Shown here one piece after another: positions 45,825-56,166 of a DNA stretch of 64,000 bases (position 1 is the stretch's first letter; each line of letters begins with the position of its first letter). A program made the translations under genes and the position numbers. Source of the stretch: Tetracladium setigerum. Lineage: Eukaryota; Ascomycota; Leotiomycetes; Helotiales. The stretch is taken from assembly GCA_031472005.1 (NCBI GenBank), contig PZJY01000003.1, positions 434,001 to 498,000 of the forward strand, written 5' to 3'. Under the pieces are notes generated by a model. The model did not search any database. It saw nothing but the letters and a program-made list of their open reading frames with translations, and was not told the DNA's origin.

Positions 45825-47159
45825 TCAAGATGCGCAATTTGTAGTTGGCTCGCCATTGGATCCACCACAAGTATGAAGGTAGTAATCATCAGGATATCCC
45901 CACTACAAATGCAACCAGAAAATTTAGCAAGTACTCCATCCCTAATACCTAGCGTATCTCTCTGATCAACAACCAAAAAGGAGGAACTTACGTCCTGTGC
46001 GCTCTCGAAAACGTTCAATCCACCACCACACTGCCCAAAGTTATATCCTCCTTTATTCACATTCTCACTCTGTCCGATATGGCTGAAATCTGGGTTGTCG
46101 ATTGCTCTAGTTACTCCATTTGGACAAGTCGCTGCTTGACCGAACCCACTGACGCTGGCATCGCTGGTTTTGCCAGTGTAGTATGCGTAACGGCACTGAC
46201 CGGGAGACCAGCCGGAATTGGGGACTGAAAACGTGAATTTCCACCATGCACAACTAAGAGAGGAAATTAGTTTCGGCACCAATGTGAATATCAACAAGGC
46301 TGGAGGCAGTACTTGAAAACGCTGGAGCAAGCAAGACAACAGTCCATCTTTGAAGGAACGGGGAAGTTTGGGACAACTGCGTATGAAGCATGAGCTGCGG
46401 GTAAGGCGCATTAACTTGAAGAGAGGGAGCACAGTGGGCAGGGTATGAAGCCACGGTGGTGGGGATGTAAGTTGTGCATGTTGTTGTCTATTTCTCCGTT
46501 AGCTTGTGGATTTTGCGAGTTTGAAGATTGAAGTACAATTGAAGTGGAAGATAAGATTTGGTACACGGTCGATGTAGCCGCGGCCGGGACAGAGAGACAC
46601 GAACAACCACTTGAAATTCTAGACGGCGGGTATGTAGCTGCTAGATAATTTGGGAGGGTCGGAGTAGCTCGTTTGAGTAGCTCTCCTGCAATAGTAGGTT
46701 CGACCTCTTCAAAATCATCATCTCGCTTCACACGACGTGCTCCAGGAGCAACATAATTTCGTGGACCACCCGGGATGGTGATTGGTGTTGGAGAAGCTTT
46801 GTTGTATGAAAGAGGGGAAGGTGTGATACCAAATGGCTGGGGTTGAAGATTGTAGAGATTGATAGGGTGCACAATGGTAGGAACTTGGACATAGGTTGAA
46901 AGTACACAAGTTGACTATGGGATGATGTTAGTCTCGTGTTTGCCTGGAGGAACTTGCATCTGACCGTGTAGACAGTGACGACCGAAGTAGCAGGAATTGA
47001 AATGTAAGCACTACAGAATTGATATGAATCCGGAATGTGGTTGACCAGAGCGTTGAGCAAATTATCAGTCTTGCAAACGCTGCGCTCCGGCAGTGAAGTC
47101 GAAGACACGAGATGCAAAATCGAGCAACCAGAAAACCAAGAAGTGAGGGAGAGTTTCAT
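45825..47159 (-). CDS. secreted cysteine-containing protein with PAN/apple-like C-terminal domain (one frameshift)
   Basis: The five exons are 47159-46965, 46914-46537, 46487-46313, 46253-45992 and 45902-45825, about 362 residues with all phases consistent. A signal peptide (MKLSLTSWFSGCSILHLVSS) is followed by a fungal extracellular motif (SYQFCSAYISIPATSVVTVY). A long Pro/Thr-rich stretch carries a basic KRDDD-type site that may be a Kex2 cleavage point. The C-terminal domain contains SKMDCCLACSSVFNCAWWKF, GQCRYAYYTG, an FGQCGGG segment and a YYLHTCGGSNGEPTTNC end, a cysteine pattern like carbohydrate-binding apple domains. The frame is lost at 46399-46401 (a GGG on the plus strand, so a C run on the coding strand): adding one C yields NAPYPAAHASYAVVPNFPVP. 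No enzyme domain was seen. An extracellular role, possibly binding, is inferred. Confidence 0.8.
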
Positions 47160-48037
47160 GATTGAGTCAATTTTGATAGCCTTGAATGAATTCAAATTCA
47201 CAAAGGGCCAAGTAGCTTGGCTGCCGTGTTTATATACAGGATTTTGGTGGCGTTGAGGAAGCCACCTGCATATTCCATGCAACGTCTCGGGAATTACTTA
47301 TTTTAGAGCGTGGGGAGAGTCTAGCGGGCTGTCTAAATAAACAGCCAGCCTGAAATGAAAGTCCACCGGACGTTCTCAAGAAATAGCCAACCTGCAATTT
47401 GCAAGACGCAATCGGTACTGTGGCACATGTGATTTGCTTTTAAAGTTCATCATGGCAGCTGTTCACGTCTGGGAACGATTGATAAATTCAGCACCGAAAC
47501 CGAAGGCCCCGTTTTTGAAGTGATGGAAAACGATGGCGCCCTTGTGGGTGAAGTATATCCTTTCCAATGTAATTGTGTCTATGTTACTTAGATGAGACTT
47601 GATACGTTTCATTGAATTGATTATGGCTGTGGAAAAGTCGTGAAGGAAAAGTCGTGAAGTGATCTGTTGATCACACTCGCGAGGAGGAGGACTGCCAAGA
47701 CTGAACAGTTGCAAAACGAAAGTGAAGGATAATTACCTAGGTAGATACCTCAGGTCTCTTGAATAAAATTGATGGAGAAAAGAGCGTCTTTTAATGCCAG
47801 GAGTCAGTTTTCCAAATTCTAGCAATACCGATCTTCAAATTTTCATAATTGTCAACCTCTTCATTGTTCAACACCCACCCGATCTTGCACAGTTCTTCTC
47901 TACCTTTACAGTCCTCTGTCACTCTTTCCTTTAGCCTCGCTTTGCTCCGAATTTGAATTGGTTTCGGTCACCAGTTGCGAAACTTGATACTTTGTTTACA
48001 AAACAAAAGAACTCTGTGTTTCAACTTCGCGATCACA
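47160..48037. other. intergenic between divergent genes
   Basis: 878 bp with the two divergent promoters. No coding signal recognised. Confidence 0.5.
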
Positions 48038-49417
48038 ATGAATCAACCGAATACATCAACAACTGACCTCTCCGCTGAGAAACCAATGACTAATGAAACA
48101 TGGTCAATTCTCAGTTCCCTTTTTGACGCTTTGGCGTTTCCACTCCTTCATCGACAAGGACCTATCTCGGTCAACAATCAAGAGTTTCAACTTCTCAGAG
48201 CTTGCTCAAAGACCGTACACTTGAAGAACAACTCCGATCTAAAAGTTCTACTTGAAGATCCTATGTTTCTTAGCTTGATCTTGAATTCAAGACATTGGCC
48301 AACATATCATGGTTCCCAGCCAAAATTGTTGCTCAATCTTCTGCTCTTCGTTGCAGTGAGCGCCCAGAATCATTTCGCTTTTGGCCTTCTCATGGATATC
48401 GCATCACAGCACAAGATTGTACACAGCTCGTCAATTGACAGAGTAATGGTCAGCGCGTGTGGGAACGGTGATTTCACTATTTGCAAGACACTCCTTGATA
48501 CCTATCCTGAGTGTATTCATGCAGAATCCATCTATGCCCTGCCAGAGTTGGCCATGCAATGGATCCCTGATGGAGAAGATCCACCCAAGGATTCTTGCAA
48601 ACTTCTCGAGTTGCTGCTCAGTCGTGGTGCCGATCCGAACCAAGCACGACGACCTTTCCGTTGGACTCACGGCTGCATCTTGCAGCAGGCGGCTTTCAAG
48701 AAGTCCACGGTCGCACTTAACCTTCTTCTGTATTACGGAGCTAAAGTCAAGCAGAGCGGCGCATTCCAAGCTGCTGCAGTGGTCAACTGGGTTGAGGGGC
48801 TCGAAATACTTCTTCAACATGGAGCAGACGTCAACGAAAAGTTGTCTGAACGAGTTCACACAGATGGCACGAGACAGTTACTCTCCAGAGGCACTGACTC
48901 TCCAATATTCTACGCCGTTCGACGAAATTGTAAAGAAGCACTGATTTGGCTGCTAGAGCATGGTGCAGATCCTGCGTTTGAGAATTCTGGTGGGGAGAGG
49001 GCAGAAGATGTGGCCTCCAGAGCGGGCTACAAAAGTCTCCACGCGATTTTGCGAAAGTATCGAAAGGAATTGAACTTGATCAAAAATGGACTTGCAGAGT
49101 ATCTTGAAGGCATATCTAAGAATGGTTCTCAAGATTGTGATGAAGTTGAATCTGGGAGCGAGAATGATTCTGAGGAGTCTTTTGATGAGTCTTCTGAGAA
49201 GTCTCTGGAGGAGGAGGACGCAGAGTTCGGGGCGACAAACGATTGCGAAGATCAATCTGAGAACGATGGTGAAAATGTCGAAGAAGATGAAACGGAGGTC
49301 GACTCTACGAGTGAGCTCGAGAAACTTGTTGGAGTTGGATCTTCGAACGACCTTGAGGACGATTGTGACCAAGAAAGCGATGAAGGCCCACCACGGAAGA
49401 GAGTCCGACTTAACTGA
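48038..49417 (+). CDS. ankyrin-repeat protein with acidic tail
   Basis: An intronless gene of 459 residues with its ATG at 48038. Ankyrin-type helices are visible at about residues 100-360, best in LLLSRGADPNQARRP, LNLLLYYGAKVKQSG, LEILLQHGADVNE and LIWLLEHGADPAFENSGGER. The last 100 residues are a low-complexity acidic segment (SENDSEESFDESSE, EEEDAEF, NDCEDQSENDGE) that ends in a basic PPRKRVRLN resembling a nuclear localisation signal. No enzymatic domain was seen. Fungal proteins of this type are numerous and mostly uncharacterised, and many arise by lineage-specific duplication. Long ORFs in other frames over the acidic tail are by-products of its repetitive codons. The gene is intact. 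Confidence 0.85.
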   Translation: MNQPNTSTTDLSAEKPMTNETWSILSSLFDALAFPLLHRQGPISVNNQEFQLLRACSKTVHLKNNSDLKVLLEDPMFLSLILNSRHWPTYHGSQPKLLLNLLLFVAVSAQNHFAFGLLMDIASQHKIVHSSSIDRVMVSACGNGDFTICKTLLDTYPECIHAESIYALPELAMQWIPDGEDPPKDSCKLLELLLSRGADPNQARRPFRWTHGCILQQAAFKKSTVALNLLLYYGAKVKQSGAFQAAAVVNWVEGLEILLQHGADVNEKLSERVHTDGTRQLLSRGTDSPIFYAVRRNCKEALIWLLEHGADPAFENSGGERAEDVASRAGYKSLHAILRKYRKELNLIKNGLAEYLEGISKNGSQDCDEVESGSENDSEESFDESSEKSLEEEDAEFGATNDCEDQSENDGENVEEDETEVDSTSELEKLVGVGSSNDLEDDCDQESDEGPPRKRVRLN

Positions 49418-49858
49418 AGCGAATCGACTTACCAAGACAAGATTTCAAAGATTTCATACACCCATGTTCGAGTACCCAAGGAAAAGCACTGGCTGCAACT
49501 TGCAGTATTGAGTTGAGCTCTTGACACTTTCAAGTGTTACTGTCCAACTTGCAAACACCCAGTCATCGTCCGCATTTCCCTGTCGCCTAGTCTCCCAAGT
49601 CTTTTCCTATGTTGAACATCCACCCTGATCGCTTCCAACGTAATCAGACCGGCACTGAAAACAACGAAAGAGAACAGCGAAGTAATTCAGACAAAGCCAT
49701 GTCTGAATACACTCGCATCGCACTTGCTTGGCAACCCACAGTACCATTCACGCATCGCCAGCATTTCAAGAGACCCCGCACCACATCACATCAATTTCAA
49801 TTTACGGTAGAGATCGAAAACACTGGCTTCGCTCTCTCGGCATTCATCTCAGCAACTT
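49418..49858. other. intergenic
   Basis: No gene supported; the plus ORF at 49609-49887 overlaps the antisense locus below and is probably spurious. Confidence 0.4.
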
Positions 49859-51027
49859 TCAAATTCCACCCTGCAACTTCAATGTAGTACCCACCAAGCC
49901 TTCAACCCCTTCCATCACATTCACTGACCTTAACAACGAACAGGGATAAGGAACGCTGCTTGGAGTCAAAGCTCCCACAGGAGCAGTATTGTTGCCAACC
50001 ACAGCTTCAAAAGAATTGACATACCTGTTTCATGGTCAATAATTGTTTGAAAAGCCAAATAATCCTGAGAAAATTTCACCTAACGGTCTTGCTGTTCTCC
50101 AATGTGATTGTTTTGGTGACTGTTTCGAAGACGTTGCTTTGATCTAGGACTTTTGTTCCCATTCTATTGCTGATGCCGAAATCGCTAGTTTGAAATAGCT
50201 GTTGTAGATCTAGTAGGGTCATGGATCAGTAGCTTTCCATCATCGAAGATAAGTAGAAAATTTCAAGTCTTACGTGAACAGTTCCGAATCGAACACTTGG
50301 GGTTTGTTCGTTGGTATTGACCCAGTAGAATCTGTGCTTGAGAATATCGCGGAATAATCAGGAGAGGTCGAAATACGAAGCGACCAAAACCGCCTTCCTC
50401 GTGAAGAATGTCATGTCGTTGAAGATATGCGGGTGGCGGAGACAGCCTTCATCGATGCTTGCAGCTTTCATTAATGACTGTATTCATCCTCACATGGATG
50501 CAGTGAGACTGCTGTATGGCAGACAAAGTAAAGAAGGGAAAGTTGGTTCATTGTTCTTCAAGTGTGTGAAGAATGAAAAGGTGAGAGCGACTAGCGCCGG
50601 CAACTTTGGGAAGTCGCGTATTGTCCGTGATTAGATCACGTGGCATAAGTGCTGACTCAGCATCACTCAATATTTCTGGCTGCCCGTCACTCCTCCTAGC
50701 TACTCCTCCCTTAGACATTACAAGAATCAAGAATTAACAATCGTAACCCCTACGTTTAGTGATCGTGAGTGTCTCAGTTTGCCTAGTCTACTGACACTTA
50801 AAGTCCAAGGAGTCATCACTATCCATACATCAAGATAGTTTGAACTTCTCTTTCCACTGCCAAGGCCGGCCTTCATAATTTCCCTCGGTCACAGGAGGTT
50901 CTGTCCTTGCTGAGAATGAGCTGTTGCCGGATCTCGAGGTCAAGGAAATCGCCAGCGCACACTGGTGTCCATTGGAGAAGCCCAAGGAGATTAGGCCGAC
51001 TAATGCCGATTTCTTGAAGGTTGTCAA
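49859..51027 (-). pseudogene. disrupted secreted-protein locus
   Basis: The minus strand shows consecutive exon-like pieces that I cannot join into one frame. A signal-peptide start at 51027 (MTTFKKSALVGLISLGFSNG, cleavage near ALA) opens the locus, followed by a stretch ending at 50830. A segment near 50725-50560 includes DAESALMPRDLITDNTRLPK. A segment near 50470-50275 includes HRFYWVNTNEQTPSV and contains an in-frame TGA. A well-formed splice then joins the segment ending ENSKTVR to the final exon (50024-49859, YVNSFEAVVGNNTAPVGALT, ending in a TGA at 49859). Composition is protein-like and the last intron is canonical, so this was or is a gene. The breaks may be real decay or more of the G/C-run base losses seen elsewhere. 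No family was recognised. Confidence 0.35.
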
Positions 51028-52249
51028 TTTTTGAAATAGCCCGCGTATAATGTCTGGAAGAATCAGTTAAGTCAAGGTATGGAAAGACTTCAGTCCTGTG
51101 CCGTGGGGTGCATGTCGGACTTCAGTCTCAACAAATATAGTAGTGATGACTCGAATATCTTTTTGAAAATCTTCACCTTTTGAGTTTCCCGAATGCGAAG
51201 TGATCCTACCATCCTTGGCAGCACACCATGATACGCAATTCGAACCGAATGATATGAGGATTCATCACGTACATGTACAACGGCCAGGGCTTGTTGATAA
51301 ACATGCCAAGGTTACCAGATGGAAGGAATGTCCGATGGAGAGGTTTTGATTGGAGCTCTAAGCGAGTGCGGGATCAGCCCCAGGGTCAACGCTCCAGCGC
51401 CCGATCGACGTCTCATACTGACGTCTTTGATTCTTCATCAATTCTCACATCTCGCATCGATCATGATGACTTCACGACCCAAACACAGCCCCTAGCACTT
51501 ACACGGCGATGCAATCCTTCCATTCAATCAACCTCACCGATAACATATCTGCAAGTAGTACGCGTAAGTCCACTCGTCGACGAGACCGAACAGTGGCATG
51601 AAAGGAAATCAGACCAGCAACATGCGCCCTGGCAACTTTTCGTCACTGCCTAAATTCATATTATATCTAACTATGAAACGGCCCAAAAGGTAAGCGCAAA
51701 GTCTTTGTCGGCGGAATACACATAACTTTGCGTCCGTAATACAGCATTCTCTTGGCCAGCAAGTCACGGTTCTCGCTTCCAAAGACATCACGGCCGTAAG
51801 CAGTCAAAAGCTTAAGTTGTTTGGCCCACCCAACGCTCACAGCCTCAACATATGCCCGGGCTGAGAGACGTAATCTTCCAATGGGCTTGTAGACGGTGAG
51901 ATATCTGCCCGCAGAGCTTCCTTTCTTTCACAGGCTTGACGTGGCCTGGTTCCCGTTAACTGGTTAATTTTTTCGGAAATCCACGTGCGGCACAGAACAT
52001 CGTCGCACTCGCTTAACCAGCCTTACGCGGATGACTTCTTGAGAGCTTCTTTGGGACATGAGTCTGCTGGCTTGAAACGTGGAAATGTGCGCAGAATATA
52101 TATAATGTCGTTGCCAGCACCATGAATTATTGTTATCCATATTCCATACAACTCCAAAAGATTCACGCATATCTCTCAAGCTATCAATTTTCCTCAGTCC
52201 TCTTCTTCTCTTCTTAACCGACAACGACAACAACATAAACACCACAAAA
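51028..52249. other. intergenic, RTA1 promoter region
   Basis: A plus ORF at 51273-51653 (126 codons) has no recognisable domain and is not called. A TATA-like element, ATATATATAATG, lies at 52096-52107, about 150 bp before the RTA1-family start. Confidence 0.4.
52096..52107 (+). promoter_or_regulatory. TATA-like element upstream of the RTA1-family gene
   Basis: An AT-alternating element placed about 143-154 bp before the ATG, a plausible distance for a fungal core promoter with a short leader. Confidence 0.4.
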
Positions 52250-53373
52250 ATGAGTAATCAGCATAAAGTTGCGATAGAATGCGAATCTGTCTATCTCCCT
52301 GATTGTCCAGTCGAGGAGACTATCTACGGATACAGACCAAATCTTGGCGTAAATGCCTTCTTTATCGCTGCCTTTGCCATTCTCGCCATCGCACATGCCA
52401 CCTTGGGATTCCGACGGAAAACATGGTTCTTCGGCACTGCGATGCTAATGGGGTGCATTGGCGAAGCAATCGGTTACGGCGGTCGAATAATCATGCATTC
52501 CAACCCAGTAAGTCTATCCATGATCCATCTGAGGATGCTCGTTGCAACAACCGAGACATCCCACTTCATCCTTATCCTCATCCCGCTCATCAAAGACAAA
52601 CCTTCTAACACATCACCATCCAGTATGATGGAACAGGCTTTTCGATACAAATTTCCTGCCTCATCTTCTCACCCGCCTTCTTCGCGGCAGGAATCTACCT
52701 GACACTCAAACACATCGTCCTTGCCTTTGGCGAGTCCAACTCTCGTATTCCCGCATACCTCTACACTTGGATCTTCATCTGTTGCGATTTCATCTCTCTG
52801 CTTCTCCAAGCAATCGGAGGTGGAATGGCTGGGTCCGCAAACGACGATACGAAGCAGTTGGATCTCGGTACCAACCTCATGATCTCCGGTATCGTCTTCC
52901 AAGTCGCTACTCTGATTGTCTTTGCCGGCTTGGCGATCGATTACATCCTCCGAACAAGACGAAACTGGAGCACGGTCAACGAGAGTGCGACCGCACTTGC
53001 TGCGACGAAGCAATTCAAGTGGTTTGCTTGGGCTTTGTTTGTAGCTTTTGCCGGTGTGTTCTTGAGATCTGTTTACAGAATTGCAGAGTTGGCTCCTGGA
53101 TGGGCGACGCCTATTATGAGGGATGAGATCAGCTTTATCATACTGGAGGGATTGTAAGTTGCACTGTTGTATCTGGAATTTTGAGGTTGAATGCTAATTG
53201 CTTCTAGCTTGCTCCTGTTTTCTGTCGTTGCTCTTACCATCTTCCATCCTGGCCGTACTTTCCCCTCGATGGCAAGCCAGAAGAAGAATGAGAAGTTCTT
53301 AGATGAATCGTCTGCTGAAAATGGGTTGGGACTTACAGATAAATCGGGGCATGGGTCTTCCATGAGCAACTAG
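52250..53373 (+). CDS. RTA1-family membrane protein
   Basis: The exons are 52250-52507, 52624-53153 and 53208-53373, 317 residues with consistent phases. RTA1-like proteins have seven membrane helices and include lipid flippase-like Rsb1 and the yeast 7-aminocholesterol resistance protein Rta1. The sequence shows the family layout: GYRPNLGVNAFFIAAFAILA, RRKTWFFGTAMLMGCIGEAI, then GYGGRI; after intron 1, GFSIQISCLIFSPAFFAAGI and YLYTWIFICCDFISLLLQAI; then GTNLMISGIVFQVATLIVF, FVAFAGVFLRSVYRIAEL and FLLLFSVVALTIFHPGR. The short C-terminal tail is hydrophilic. It is located at the plasma membrane or ER, and its substrate is unknown. It is intact and lies next to the O-methyltransferase gene in the same orientation. 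Confidence 0.93.
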
Positions 53374-54277
53374 GCTTGTGTATTCCCTGTAAGATGGTGA
53401 TATATTATCAAGTGAAGGTCGGCGAGGTGGTGTTATTTTTTGATGGAGTTTTCGGAACGGGTATGGTTGTACGAGAGAATGGATTGATAGATGGGAAAGA
53501 TGGGAGATTGGCTTTGGCGTTCAATATCTAGATGTGCTATTGTTGGCCTTACAGTCATTAATTCAAATAAATTATATTATGAACCAATACTAGCACTCAT
53601 TCTCTTCAATTCTCGCTCTCCTCCGTCCTCATGTGGTCTTTTTCATCCCTCACTTCATATTCTATTCGGGAAAAGGAGGATCACAACATCTCCTCCCATA
53701 TCGTATCAAGCCCCCACGTTCACCCATCCATTAATTATCTCGATCTGGTTAATGTGCTGTTAACTTCCAATTTCCTGAGTACTGTATGGCAAAGTCACGA
53801 GCTGTCAACCAACCTAGTTCTGACCACCTTCCTATTCAAGCTTGGCACAGCAAAACCACAACCTTGAAGCCTCGCCTCAATTGTTGTGACTCACCTATCA
53901 ACAACGAATAAGGGCACAGTGATGAGAGAATCATGCAACGTCAAAGGAGGAGAGACTTCGGATCCTTTTCATTGTTTGTTTTCAATTGGGCTATTGGTTT
54001 GTTGAAGGTGGTGCAATTCTGCATGTATTGCTGGATAATGGGTGATCGCGATGAAGGAATTCATAAACGCTGTTTACTATCACGAAAACATGGAAACGCT
54101 AGGCAATTATGTCGTCGCATAGCTACTCGACTGCAGAGCCGAGTGCAACTCAAGGAGTGGGGAAGATTGTCGACGAGAAATTTATAAATACGTCTTAAAA
54201 TACCGTAGGTCTCACTATTTAAACATTAACCTACTTTTGTTTACTTAGATTATCCCCAGAGAAAGCAATATTCCAAG
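53374..54277. other. intergenic between RTA1 and O-methyltransferase genes
   Basis: About 900 bp without coding signal. It contains the methyltransferase promoter. Confidence 0.5.
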
Positions 54278-55895
54278 ATGTCTTCCCCATCACGTATCAC
54301 AGAACTTGCAGCTATTATCTCCACGAACACCTCGAAGATAAATGAATATCTCCAAACCAACAACCTCCCTCAACCATCTTTCGACATCAATGCCCCCATC
54401 CAACCCATCCCTCGTGACGTCCCAGAAATCGATGAAGCGCGCCTCCTTGCCGTGGAAGCTTCCATCGAACTTCAACAACTCATACGGGGAGTTGATAGTT
54501 TACTCCTCCCTGAAGTACACCCACTTCCACTCTCCCAGTTTCCAAGATCTCCAACTTTTCTTTCTCTCTTGATGACGAGCGAAGAATTGAGATTAGTACA
54601 GTAAACATTCTGATACTGGCGATGGAATAATAGGTCATCATGACATCCCTCCACGCAATATCCCGCTTCAAGATCCCGTCGCTCTTCCCCATCGATGAAG
54701 AAATTACCTTCTCTGCTCTTGCCGAGAAAGCGAATCTTGCTGAGCATGACCTGAGCAGGATCCTCAGGCACGCTATTGCTCATCATAGAGTCTTTTGTGA
54801 GCCGAGAAAGGGGGTGTTGGCTCACACGGCGGCGAGCAGGAGGATTGCGGAGAGTGAGATGTTGAGGGCTTTGATGTGGTTGACTTTTGACACGGTTTGG
54901 GCTGGAAGTTCGAAGGTTTGTTCTGAACTTCTGAATCTTTCACCTTTTTTGATAGTGGTAGGTTTGATTTTGGGCTGATGATGAGGGTGATGGTGATGAC
55001 AGGTTGTTGAAGCAATGAAGAAATTTCCGAAAAGTCAGGAACCTAACGCTTCAGTAAGTCCTTGCCTCCTCTTCCTCCCAAATACATGGAATCAGAAACA
55101 CGGAATCTGATACGGTAATTTGCAGGGTTACACACTTGCAAACAACACCACTCTTCCCTTCTATGAACACATCTCTCACGATCCCGAACAAGCCCGCAAT
55201 TTCAGCACCGCCATGTCTGGCGCCTCGACTACTGGACTGCAAACTCTCGCCTCCTTATTCCCCTGGTCTGATCTCCCAGCGCACTCCAAAGTACTCGATG
55301 TCGGCGGTTCCGTCGGTCATGTCTCATCATTCCTCGCTGCGCAATTCACCAACCTCCACTTCATCGTTCAGGACCTACCCTCCGTCCTAGCCAGCTCCAC
55401 CTTCCAAATCCCGTCGGATGTGCAAGCACGCGTGGAATTGCAAGAACATGATTTCTTCGAGCCGCAAGATCAGGCAAAAGTGGGATTGGTGGACGTAGTG
55501 TTGATGAGATATATTTTTCATAATTGGAGTGATGAGTATTGTCTGAGGATTTTGAGAGAGCTGAGACCGGCGTTGAAGAAGGGTGCGAAGGTGGTGGTGC
55601 AAGATCATTTGTTGCCTGAGCCGGGAACTTTGAGCTTGTTGAAGGAACGTGCTATTAGGTATGTTGCTTGAATTGGAGGCGGGGAAAGAAAGTGGTTGTC
55701 AGGTGCTGACCATGGGGATGGTGTGGTAGGTCGATGGATATGAATATGCTCACGCTCTTCAACTCTCGAGAGAGGGATGAAGATGATTGGGCAAAGCTCT
55801 TTCAACAAGCTGATCCAAGATTCGTGTTCTTGAGTGCCAAGCGAGCGAAGGTCGAAGACATTTCAGCTGTGATAGTAGCGATCTGGGATGCCTGA
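54278..55895 (+). CDS. O-methyltransferase, plant COMT-like (fungal secondary-metabolism type)
   Basis: The five exons are 54278-54514, 54634-54915, 55003-55053, 55126-55658 and 55730-55895, 422 residues with all phases in agreement. The N-terminal helical dimerisation region (RITELAAIISTNTSKINEYL) and a winged-helix part (FSALAEKANLAEHDLSRILR) precede the SAM-binding fold: VLDVGGSVGHVS, LHFIVQDLPSVL, and VVLMRYIFHNWSDEYCLRIL with the catalytic histidine in HNW. The C-terminus (SAVIVAIWDA) is complete. The family contains sterigmatocystin 8-O-methyltransferase-like enzymes acting on hydroxylated aromatics. There is no polyketide synthase or peptide synthetase within the window, so the substrate is open. 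A 51-nt third exon is easily missed. It is intact. Confidence 0.92.
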
Positions 55896-56166
55896 GACCG
55901 GTGGTACGATAGGAGGAAATATTGTAGATGACAAAGAGTGGAAACAAGCGGTATTCGAATCTCCCAAGAAATTGAGAACCTAGGTCCTACACTGGCCATA
56001 GATGTATATCCAATAGGAGAGAAATCTAACTGGCGCTGTCGTACAGTACATAATTCAAATCTTTTGTTTATCTATTATTTTTCGAACACTTACACACTTT
56101 GCTCTCTCTCTTTTCTCCATTAGCATACTGATTGATAAACCAAAACCTTCACTATGATTGCAACAA

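Noticed and set aside
3094..46401. Programmed ribosomal frameshifting
   Set aside because: The breaks have no common slippery sequence or downstream structure, always need the same correction at G/C runs, and affect unrelated genes.
48953..49511. Long ORFs in alternative frames over the ankyrin gene tail
   Set aside because: They arise from the repetitive GA-rich codons of the acidic segment; the plus frame with ankyrin repeats is clearly the coding one.
51273..51653. 126-codon plus ORF near the RTA1 gene
   Set aside because: Composition is not protein-like, there are no motifs, and it sits in a promoter region.
52250..55895. Secondary-metabolite gene cluster
   Set aside because: Only a transporter-like protein and one O-methyltransferase; no polyketide synthase, peptide synthetase, terpene cyclase or oxidases nearby.
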